Below are positions 54,754 through 64,000 of a DNA stretch of 64,000 nt, piece after piece. Both the position numbers and the translations under genes were made by a program. Within the stretch, counting starts at the first letter, position 1. Each line of letters opens with the position of its first letter. The notes under the pieces are model-generated. The model did not search any database and was not told where the DNA came from. It worked only from the letters and a program-made list of their open reading frames with translations. The DNA comes from Pictodentalium vernedei (Eukaryota > Mollusca > Scaphopoda > Dentaliida > Dentaliidae). Location: the NCBI GenBank assembly GCA_031216915.1, contig CM062289.1, positions 245,521,187 through 245,585,186 of the forward strand. The letters run 5' to 3'.

Positions 54754-57700
54754 GCAAAGCAGCACCCAAGAAAGATACCATATTGGGGTATGCTGCAAAA
54801 TTCTAGGTCTTTTCAAAGAAGAGTGCTGAATAAGCTTGGAGAGGGGCGGATTAGTGCCGATACAACCCTTTCCCACATATGAAGAGGTCTCCAAAAGCTG
54901 TACCTGTACCCTTAGGCTTAGATGGTAACCACCATGCAAAGGAGTCTGTATGTCGTCAAACTTACTGGAGGCAGATAAGCAGCCAAGGCAGAGATGACGT
55001 GATCCGAGAGAGAAAGCATGCTAGCATCTCTCTGGATAAGCCCAACATGGACTCCAAAGTCGCCATAGGAATAACAGCTGACTTGGGCTTGGAGTCCTGA
55101 TCGTAGACATCAAAGTCTTGCAGACCGACGGATTGGCGAAATCGTAAGAACGATAGCACACAGGGGGCAAAAAGGTATCAGCCCAGTGAAGGACGAAGTC
55201 TTCACAGCCTTGGAACTCAGCTTGAGTCCAATGATGCAAAACCTTTGACCACTTGTACCGACTGGTACTGTCGAAGCCGCCCAGAAGCAGGTTGCTCCAC
55301 AGGCTGTAGGCATGCAACCGATGATTGTGACTTGGCTGAAACCTCCGGCTGGTCTGGCGGTTTGAAGGAACTCAAACAGAAAGTCAAGAGCCGCCCCCAA
55401 GTCAGAACACTGATGGCTCTCAATGTCAGGTGTCTCTGACCCATTGCCTGAAGTGTCAGAAGACACATAGCCCATGTCGGGCATACCAGCCGATGCCTCC
55501 CTTGGTGTAGGTCTGTAGGAACACCAGGGGGATCAGAAAGCAGCTGCCTGCTTCCAGTCCTGGAAGGTGGTGCCGCAGAGGACGCCTGGAAGCCACTAGA
55601 AGCCTCGCTGGAGGCAATGGGAAGGCTCTTGGAAAGAACCTGCGTGAGCAAGGAAAGGGCCTCCCTAAGCTCACAACCCATATCTGCCGGTTCGATGTGG
55701 GAATGGCCAGACAAAGTGGCTTAGCATCTTACCCTCGAAACCAGCGAATGGTTGCGATCTTCTAGAACACGGGTGGCAGCCAAAACATGTGAATACAGAT
55801 GATTATAGGGGTATGAAAAACCCTGAGGATCTGAAGTGCGGGAACTCAGGAGAGTCGCCGCAGACCTCTGAGAGACAGAAGGTCCAGGCTGCACAAAAAT
55901 GTGCCAGTCCCGCAAAACTGGCCGAACGACCAGAGTGCGTGGATGGAAGCACAACAAAGTCCACGGTGACCCCTCCATGGACATCTGAATCCAAATCAAA
56001 ACCTGCTGGGCTCGATGGCTGAGAGACCACAGCAGAGAAATTGGCCGGCAACCACTTCCGACTTCCCAAGTTGAAGCCAGGGAAGGTTGAGGCCGATATC
56101 CCATGTCCAAAGAAGCAAAAATCCCTGCAGACCCCCGCAGGGATAAGCTGAGGCCGGTTGAAACATAGACCGATGATGTCACCGACGGAGTAGCAGCAGG
56201 AGCGGATCCATTAGTAGCTGTTGACAAAGGCGTAAAAGCGGAAAGAGCAACCAAGCTTGACTCCAAATGAGGACTCACAACCCTAGTGACAGCCTCAGAT
56301 GTCGACTGGAGGGGGGCAGTAGTCCCAGAATCAGGCATCTCTTCGCCAGAAAGTCACCAGCTACTGCGGTATCCACACCACAAAAAGACTGCAAAACCCC
56401 CAGGAGGGGGTATAACTCTCTCCAGCCAGAGTCGAATTGGGAGGCCCCAAACAACTGCATTCCCCTTCCCGCAGGCGCGGGAGGAAAATGGCATGTGCCC
56501 GAACTACACAATAGACTGAAGCCCAAAAGGTGGAAGACCACCCAGCCCACAGGGTCTTTCAACAGAACACCCACATAAAGTGGAGCATGAATAATGGGAA
56601 ACTACAACATGCTAAGACAACAAAAATGGCCTGCAAGGTATCGTCCTAGGCATATCTGTGAGAGCAATGTAGATGGGAATATGAACCCAAAGAAAAAATA
56701 AATCAGGACACCCCCAGCTACCTGAGTAAGGTGGCAGGAAACAAAGGCCCGACGGGAACAGAAAAGTACCCCCAACAGCCAAAAAGAGAACTGGCAGAAA
56801 TTCTACCCTCAACAGAAGGGAGAAAAGCTGTCACAACAGCCTCCAGCTGACACCTAACTCAGATAAAAGCAGAACCCTAAGGGTTAGCATTAATGAACAA
56901 AAGACCGAAACAACACGATATGTGAAAATCACGTGCGAAATCGGTACGAAATCCGTATAGAGATTTATTACGAAAAATACAGTGAATAATCGAGAGAATA
57001 TATAAAAACACAGCCCCGTGTGTCTGGATAGTGAAGAAACAGCTATGAATCCACAATGCAGAACCGGAAACATTGTTAACATCGAGTCAAAAGGTATCAC
57101 TGTTGATGAGCAAAACTATCCGCATCCTGTAAGATGGCGGGGAAAAAGTTGAAAATTTATAGTAATTTATATATTTTTTATACTTACCAATGACCCAGAC
57201 TTAACTGGTGCTAACTCTTAAATTCTAGGGCCCCCCTCCAATCCCCAAAATTTGCATCAAAATCCAAAAATTAGATGTCCTATGTGGTCCTCCATGCGCA
57301 GTGTCCAGGAAGTACCGAAATTGGAGCCAAATCCTCATTCTTACAACCAGTGCCTGGTAAGCGTTATGTAATCAGCGGGGAGGTATGAGTTCCCAACTCA
57401 TGGGAGGGCCATCCCTGTCTGGGTCATTGGTAAGTATAAAAAATATATAAATTACTATAAATTTTTTAACATTTTTATACTGTACCAATGACCCAGACTT
57501 AGCTGAATAGAAAAAAGGCTGGAGGGCCTAGGACATAAAGGAAAATCTAATAGACTCAATTGCATGTAAACAGAATTATCCCCTCCAGGAGAAGAGGAGA
57601 ACAGGCTTTACATGTATCTTTCTTGTTTATACCAAAAAAGAAAGACACAATACCATTCCGTAATTGAGCACAATAACATCAATGATCTCTATTAACATCC

Positions 57701-58149
57701 AGTATAACCCATTATACTAATTTTTTTAAAGGAAAGCCAACAAATAAACATAGTTCAGAGAATGAGACTCTTTATACTCTTTTAAAAGTGTCCGAGGATT
57801 GTATATTAGCGCTTGTATGACACGTGACATATACAAATGCTTCACACCGAGCTACACTTTAAAAAATATTACATAAAAGAGATAGACATTAGCTTTACAC
57901 TTTAAAACCATCCCGGCACCGACTCGGAATTACTGACTCTGGAGGAGGTATTCCCTTGCTTTTCACTATAAAGCAGGTGATATAAGGGAACACCATCCCC
58001 CCCCCCCCCTTCCCCTTGCTCTGGGTCAAATACCCCAGAACAAAGAGGGCAGCAGGACAGAGTCACTACTGGAACAGAAAGCCTGCATAACTATAGTTGC
58101 AACTGTTTAATGGATGATATTCTGAGCAACAGATAACGGACCTAAACAA

Positions 58150-59300
58150 TGCAGGTCGCCAGAAATGGACTCAATATTTCTAAGATAAAAATTTTTGAAC
58201 GTGGAAGGCTGAGACCAATATGCAGCCTTCATCAAATCGGTAATAGCAACACTATTAGCATAAGACCAAGATGTAGACAGCGCTATTACTTCATGCGCCT
58301 AAATCTTAAGCGCAGCCTGATGAGATGAAGATAATTTATCATAAGCAGTACGGATAGTTAATTGAATCCACCTTGCAATAGAATGGACCGTAATGTCCTT
58401 TCTATTAGGCAGCAAAGAAACACTTACGTTCCTTTCTGATAAACTCAGATCTACGTTTGTAAATATGCATAGCTCTGACTGGACAAAGCAAAGGCCTATG
58501 ACCATCTGGAGACGGAAGAGCCTAAACAATTGGTTCAGGGTACTTATTAGGAGCCCGATTGTTAGCCCAAAATCCAACATTAGTAGTCAATGTAATAGTA
58601 TTACCAAAACTACGATAGTGAGAATCATCAACAGATAGTGCATGAAGCTCACTAACTCTTCTAGCAGAAGAGAAGGCTAAGAGAAAAGCTGTCTTATAAG
58701 ATAAGTATTTGAAATCCACTGTATCAAGAGGTTCAAATGGCGCATCTTTTAGCTTCAGAAGAACCCAAGCTAAATTCCACTTAGGAATTAACCTAAGGGT
58801 TCTAGGTCTATTTATCAAAAAGTTTTACGCTAACTTAGATAAAGAGACATTAAATCCAAACTGTAAGCTATCATGATGAGGATAGGTATCCGATAGCATA
58901 GACTTATAACCCTTAATAGTATTTGGCTACAGTTTGATCTCGTTAAACAAGTAGACCAAAAAATTAGCAATGTCTGGAATGGAGGGATCATAAAATCAAC
59001 AGAATGTTCCCTACACCATCGAGAGAAAACCTTCCACTTAGCATCATAATTTAGCTAAGAGGAGGTCCTCCTACAGTTAGAAATTGCGACCACTGCTCGT
59101 CCTGTAAAATGCTTGCCGTGCAAGAAGGACCGCACAATGGAAATATGTGAAGGTTGAGACCTAGCGGGTTGTGATGCAGTGTGTGCGATTTCCCCTGCAA
59201 AAGAAGGTCCTCCCGTGGAGGAAGCTTCCGCGGAATGTCCCACAACTGACACCTGAGTAGATTAATCCATGGTCTCTGGGGTGACAGAGATGCTACCAAT
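58150..59300 (-). pseudogene. Tyrosine recombinase part of DIRS-3
   Basis: Contains RPRTLRLIPKWNLAWVLLKL and SARRVSELHALSVDD, nearly identical to DIRS-1 in the Arg box region, with the downstream RKDITVHSIARWIQL block. It is a fossil. Confidence 0.8.
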
Positions 59301-59317
59301 AGGATCTTGCAGTGAGA

Positions 59318-61000
59318 TTACTTGATTTTAGTAATATCAGCTGAATCAACGGAGCTGGAGGATACGCGTATCTTATCATTCCGTCCCAAGAGATCGAGAG
59401 GGCGTCTACTGCAAACGCTCAAGAATCTGGGTATTACGACACATACGTCTGCAACTGATTGTTGAGATGCATCGCAAATAAGTCTATCATAGGACGATTC
59501 CATAGGTAGCAAATCTGATTGAATACTCGTATGTTGAGAGTCCATTCTGACGGCAACATACGACCTTTCCGAGAAAGGAAGTAGTTCAGACGACCCGGAA
59601 TATGAAGGACCGATAGAAGAACTTGATGCTCTAGAACAAACAGAAGGATCTTTTCCGTTAGATTGAACAACGGAATGGAATGAGTGTCTCCCTGGTTCTG
59701 AATATACGCTACTACTGTCGAATTGTCGGACAGAAATTGAACATGCGAATTCTGAATGATGTTCATCCACTGACATAGCGCAAGCCAATTGACATCATCT
59801 TTTGATGTTTATGTGCTTGTTTAGGAACTGCGGATCCCAAAGACCCTGGCACCTTGAATCTGATGGGCTCAAAGTTGCGCCCCAACCTGTTTGACTCGCA
59901 TCCGTCAATATCATAAAAATCGGATCCGGCAGTTGCAGTGGTACTCCCTGAGTTAACTACTGAATATCTGCCCAAGTCTGAATCTCATGTTTCACATGAT
60001 TCGACAAGACGATGTTCGTTTCGAGCGAATGAGTCTTCACACTCCAATTCTGAGTAAAAAATATCTGGAGTGGATGAATGCATAGCCGCCCCATCGGAAT
60101 AAGATCTGCAGCGGCTCCGCACAAACCTGTCAGTACCATGAATTCTCTCGCTGTTACTACATCTGAGTGATGACAAAAGCGAGCGTAACAACTGACTAAA
60201 ATCGCTCTGGTTAACGGCAGACGAACAAGATTGTTGTGCGTCTCTAAGCTCATTCCCATGTGGGTGAATGACTTGGACGGCACTAGAACCGACTTCTTTT
60301 CGTTTACTATGAAACCGAGACATCGGAGCAACTGAAGCAGACTCTGTACATCGTTCTGAAGCATTAACTTGCTGCCGTAACTCTGAAGAATGTCGTCCAA
60401 GTAGGCTGACATTACCACAGACGAATGAGCTCGGAAATGAGTCATTACCGAGATCATTATTCGAGTGAAGGCCCAGGGCACTAGATTCAGACCAGAGCAT
60501 CATTGCTCGGAACTGAAAACAACTCCTGGGACAGCGAAGCGAAGGTACTTTCTAAACGCCGGTACTTTCTAAACGCCAGATGTACCATGACGTGAAAGTA
60601 CACATCCTTGAGATCTATGCTTGCAGCATAATCGTTCACTCGAATGCTCGCTCTGACCGATTGGATGGCCTCCATATAAAATTTTGGAGCCACGATCAGC
60701 TTGTTTATCCAGCTCAGATCTATAACTGGACGAAATGAGCCGTCTGGTCTTGGAACCAGGAACAGGTGACTGTAGAAAACTAGAGATTTCTGGTTTTCTA
60801 CGACGTCTATAGCGTTCTTGTTCAGAAGAGATTGAACTTCTGATAGAAGCGAATCTCTCTTCTGAACGTTTAACGGAAGCTGAGACCAGCGTGGACTTCG
60901 AGTAACGTTAGTTTTTCCTTGAAGGACAGTATTAGACCTTCGGAAATAACCCCTTGCACCCATGGGTCGTCCGTAATTGACAACCAATTGGTTAAGAATC
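59318..61000 (-). pseudogene. Reverse transcriptase-RNase H part of DIRS-3
   Basis: RT blocks: SFRPVIDLSWINKLIVAPKF (about 60725), ASIDLKDVYFHVMVHLAF (about 60620) and the catalytic SAYLDDIL (about 60400). RNase H blocks follow downstream to about 59430. Its place between the gag-like and recombinase parts is the DIRS order. It is a fossil. Confidence 0.85.
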
Positions 61001-61029
61001 TCAACAGCCTTCCGCCCACTGGAACGCAA

Positions 61030-62570
61030 TAGAGGTTTAGACCATCACCTCCTGGCCCTGCGAGGGTTGCGGGAGGAGAAACCACGTCCTCCATGACCTG
61101 CACCTCACCCAGTCGACCTAGGGGCATCTGACCGGTTATCTCGGCCAGCATTACGACCCCTATCTGAGTCGCTACTCTGACAGTCTCTGGAGTAAGACGT
61201 AGAGGCTTTCTTAGATCCTCTATAGGAACTTCCTTTAGGTGTATTCGCCCCCGAAGTGCCTGCCTTACTCCTCCCTGCTGAGTCCGACTTTTTCAAAGCG
61301 GATTTAAAAGCAGAGAATCCGAAGCTTTCTTAGTAATCTGATTATAGATTGTAGAAAGCTTACCGTCGAAGAGAAGCTCTCCTGAGACCAGAGCGACTGG
61401 AAGAGAGTTTTTCACCTCACTATCCACTCTTGTGGATGCAGCCAGGGCAGCATTACGTTTGACTAACTCCATATTGCCACTGAAAGGAGTTATACATAGA
61501 AAATGCTATGGCCCTCGAAAGAACTCTCAAGGAAGTTTTGAACATCCTGGAATTCTTTCCTTCGAGATGTTATGATAACGCTCTGGTAAGGTGATCTGCG
61601 TAAGATAATGCGTCTAAACTGATTTTTCTGTTAGACAAGATAGTCGTCACCAGCATACTGGATAAATCGGCATAGATGCCGGCAATGACAATTCCAAGTC
61701 GTCTGCCCGGTCGTCTAAACGCAGAGGAACTCTCGGCATGCCCTGTCCTGCAGTTTCAAATCTATTTCTATGATTGATGAAAGGCAGCTGTAGAGTATAA
61801 GATGATAAGAAACCTGATATGCCAGTCTTAAAGGCTAGCTTGAATATAGCATCATTAAGAAGTACAAATGTCCGTGACATTTCTGGACTGGGTCGGAAAG
61901 TCAGGCTCAATGTCTCTATTCCGGCCGAATAAATCTGTGTCCAGTGACGCTTTCAGTTTCTTATCAGGTAACGCAGCATTTTGGTCCGGAGAAACAACTT
62001 CTAAAAGGTGTTGCCGGATGAAATCTATGGCCACCTTAAGTTGTTTGGAAAGGGAAAATTTCAGCTGTGCTGATTCCCTTTTACCATCCGCCTGGACCAC
62101 ATAAGAATCTCGGTCGTCCCTTTCAGACTCTGCAGGGGAGCAAACCGACCCAGCTTCCTCAGACAGTTTCTTTACTGAAAAAGTTTCTGATGGCGACTGG
62201 GATGCTGCGATGAATTGAGCTATCTGTGATAGCAAGTCCGTCACGGAGGCCCGTGAAGCCTCGGTCTTACGTAATTTAGCCGCTGGAAGCTCCTGGGACG
62301 TTAATTCCTGCATACTTCTCATATGCAAACGTCCCGACTAGAAAGGCCTCGTGTCCTTGGCTTGCGGATGGCATGACCTGGACGACATGGACTCCCTGGT
62401 CGGCAAAGCAGGCTGGATATCTGCAGTCACATAGCAAAAGGTGCAGTTGTCAGGGGTCAGCCGAGTGGCCGACTAGGGCGAAGAAGTTGCCTTGTCATTC
62501 CTCAAGTCGTCTTGGCTTACATTGGGGGCGAAATTCAAGTCTCCCTCCCAAACTTCCTTGGGAGACATGG
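61030..62570 (-). pseudogene. Gag-like part of DIRS-3
   Basis: A segment at about 61855-62328 reads SVTDLLSQIAQFIAASQSPS and RESAQLKFSLSKQLKVAIDF, with counterparts in DIRS-1 (near 28700-28900) and DIRS-2. A Lys/Ser/Gly-rich stretch (61105-61296) like that of DIRS-1 (27960-28090) precedes the RT part. It is a fossil. Confidence 0.7.
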
Positions 62571-62600
62571 CAGTTTAATGTAATTTCTTATGTTTTATTT

Positions 62601-63740
62601 TCAAAAAAAAACAACGCTTCCGAATTCACAAAAAAGTAAACACGACGGTTGCTGTTAAAATCCGTCATACGGCTCTGAAAATAGCCTAAACTAGCCCAAT
62701 TTTATATTTCTGAAAAGAGTTGTAATGGAGAAGTCATTCGAACAATACGCCCAAACTGATAGCAAACAGCACAAAATGCTATTTAAAACCAAAAGTGTCA
62801 GCAAAAACAACAAATCACACGAGACACGCGAGTTTATTAGAATTTATTAAAGTTAGGTAACCACCGTTTCAAAACCATAAAAAATGTGCAAGGGACAATT
62901 CATCCATAAAAACGTAGAAATTGCTTACGGTTACACTCTGTTCCAATGAAAAATTGGTTGCATTGAAATTCGCCACGCAGTTTTTGCATTGAAACTGAAA
63001 GTTTTTCTTTGAAAACTTGTGTTGGAAGGGGGTTAAATGTAATAAGGCTACGATAGAAATCACATATATTAGGATGGATAAGAATGGCAGGCCTTATAGC
63101 ACCAATCGGACATGTCAATGTAAGATGGATTGCAGAATTTGTCATTTTTCTGAACCGAGTATTATCACCCAGCACAGCAGGTAAGGGAGACAACTGAAAT
63201 ATTTTGTCATTTACCTTAGAAATAAATTAGCTCAAATTGTTAATGACGCTTAATTTACGAAGGATGTTGAAAATTTTTTTAACTATGCTTTTCAATTCAA
63301 TTAGAACATTCAGACGAATGACCCAGCTTCTTATGTGAACTTGAAATTTATTTTAAATACTTTAAATATTTTTTTTAAAAGAATATACCTTCTATTACAG
63401 AGAAGAACACTCTCACCATGGGTAATGCTAAATTTCAAATCCACTGCATTGATGCAATCTTTATACAAAATCAACTGCATGGTAACCTTAGTCATCACTA
63501 CTAGGGAAAGAGTTAGGGTATTCAGAAACCATGGAAGACACAATTTTTTGTAGGGGAGGGGGGTGGATTTTAACCTACATGACTTAGTTTTGTGTGTGTA
63601 AGTATAACTTTTATTTATTTTTTTTCTCCACAATTGTGTCCTCAATGTACATTTATTTTGTCAAGATGTCATATGATATAAGTTTTGTTTTTTTCTGACT
63701 TCTCCCTCATGTCCACTGACTTCTCCCTAAAGTCTCTGGA
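62601..63740. other. Unassigned stretch
   Basis: No exon or family can be supported. A minus-strand frame at 62900-63193 is open for 97 codons but has no splice logic or recognisable domain. A GGTAAGGGAGACAACTG block at 63180-63196 is of the type scattered in mollusc repeats. I found no 5' terminal repeat of DIRS-3 here. Confidence 0.4.
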
Positions 63741-63744
63741 GTAG

Positions 63745-64000
63745 TACTCAAACGATTAGTCGACTAGTCGATGTCGACTCTGGGCAAACCAGTAGTCGAC
63801 TCTCACTTGTGCAGTCGACTAATCGGAGGAGTTCAAGCTTTTAGGTAAATAGTATCCCTTCTGTGCCACTGTCAGACAGTTTGAACAGCAATATTGAGCA
63901 ATCAATGTATACATCTATTGCCATCTAATAGTAGTGACAGTAGTTTGTTTTAACTGGTACTAGTAGAGTGCTGAATTATTTTGGGCTATCAGGATATGTT
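63745..64000. mobile_element. hAT-like terminus, cut by the window edge
   Basis: CAAACGATTAGTCGACTAGT at about 63749 and the inverse GCAGTCGACTAATCGGAGG near 63811 are of the kind seen at ends of some hAT-type repeats. The rest of the element, if any, lies outside the window, so the family is tentative. Confidence 0.35.

Larger units (their letters stand above)
51179..57147 (-). mobile_element. DIRS-like element of a second lineage, copy DIRS-4 (broken, incomplete)
   Basis: The 3' end has the same plan as DIRS-1 to -3 in a different sequence: an inverted-repeat module from TAAATTTTATAGTAAATTTC (51180) to GAAATTTACTATAAAATTTA (about 51589), then a complementary region (about 51590-51640). After the nested family-A element (51755-53976) a recombinase part follows (about 54150-54950, with SARRVSQLHALSVDQ) and a gag-like Pro/Ser-rich region (about 55110-56580). 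I see no RT part and no 5' terminal repeat. It contains many breaks and is old. It ends where DIRS-3 begins. Confidence 0.75.
57148..62600 (-). mobile_element. DIRS-like tyrosine-recombinase retrotransposon, copy DIRS-3 (broken)
   Basis: The 3' inverted repeat module is at 57148-57475 with the complementary region following, close in sequence to DIRS-2. Minus-strand parts: recombinase (about 58150-59300), RT-RNase H (about 59318-61000), gag-like (about 61030-62570). The 5' inverted terminal repeat is not seen; similarity fades near 62600. It has around ten or more breaks but several frames of 150-180 codons, so it is of intermediate age between DIRS-1 and DIRS-2. Confidence 0.85.

Noticed and set aside
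54690-54790. Glycine-run protein predicted across the poly-C tract at 54723-54751
   Set aside because: The glycine stretch is only the homopolymer translated; the surrounding sequence is the recombinase part of a broken DIRS-like element.
62900-63193. Minus-strand open frame of 97 codons near the right end
   Set aside because: No domain, no supporting splice sites and mixed composition. It may be chance or repeat-derived; left unannotated.

Overview
This 64 kb window looks like an intergenic or intronic stretch of an invertebrate nuclear genome, most likely a marine mollusc and possibly a bivalve. The reasons are its AT-rich composition, tandem-core repeats ending in ACGG-type microsatellites and a terminal hairpin (the 'pearl'/HINE style of non-autonomous Helitron relatives first described in bivalves), tRNA-derived core-domain SINEs, GGGAGATAAC-type repeats, DIRS-like tyrosine-recombinase retrotransposons and a CR1/L2-type LINE. 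The clade is an inference from repeat style. There is no bacterial-type gene content, rRNA or CRISPR array.

Host coding content is very small. The best case is one internal exon on the minus strand (18377-18789) with good splice sites, encoding a Pro/Tyr/Gln-rich PPSY-bearing segment that resembles the N-terminal half of LITAF-type proteins. A weaker coding-like block lies at 9664-9851 (minus). Almost everything else is mobile DNA.

Layout. 1-4590: hairpin-ended tandem repeats (families A and B) plus a pogo-like element carrying a foldback MITE, which carries a SINE. 4590-6060: hairpin MITEs. 6061-9405: a long family-B array with a SINE. 9406-13200: diverged repeats, TTAA foldback MITEs and the candidate exon. 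13221-18029: two more family-B copies, a pogo-like element with a nested MITE, and a plus-strand SINE. 18377-18789: the host exon. 19870-31470: a LINE ORF1 fragment split by a DIRS-like element (DIRS-1), itself split by a 3.1 kb family-C array. 31540-36559: palindromic and tandem repeats with a nested hAT-like element. 36560-43998: an older DIRS-like copy (DIRS-2) inside repeat family G. 46150-49950: a decayed LINE with a 2A-like motif and a nested SINE. 51179-62600: two further DIRS-like copies end to end, the first carrying a family-A element. 62600-64000: unassigned sequence, with a hAT-like terminus at the edge.

The most interesting signal is the shared terminal system of families A, B and C. 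Their tandem cores are unrelated, yet each ends in an A/T-GCT(C/T)A-type hairpin followed by CTAA. The 5' subterminal motif of each family matches the 3' hairpin of that same family, and one 5' hairpin shows a compensatory base-pair change between copies. A related repeat copy gives a clean empty site for the family-C insertion and fixes its ends at the base. All DIRS-like copies are broken fossils and are described only as such.
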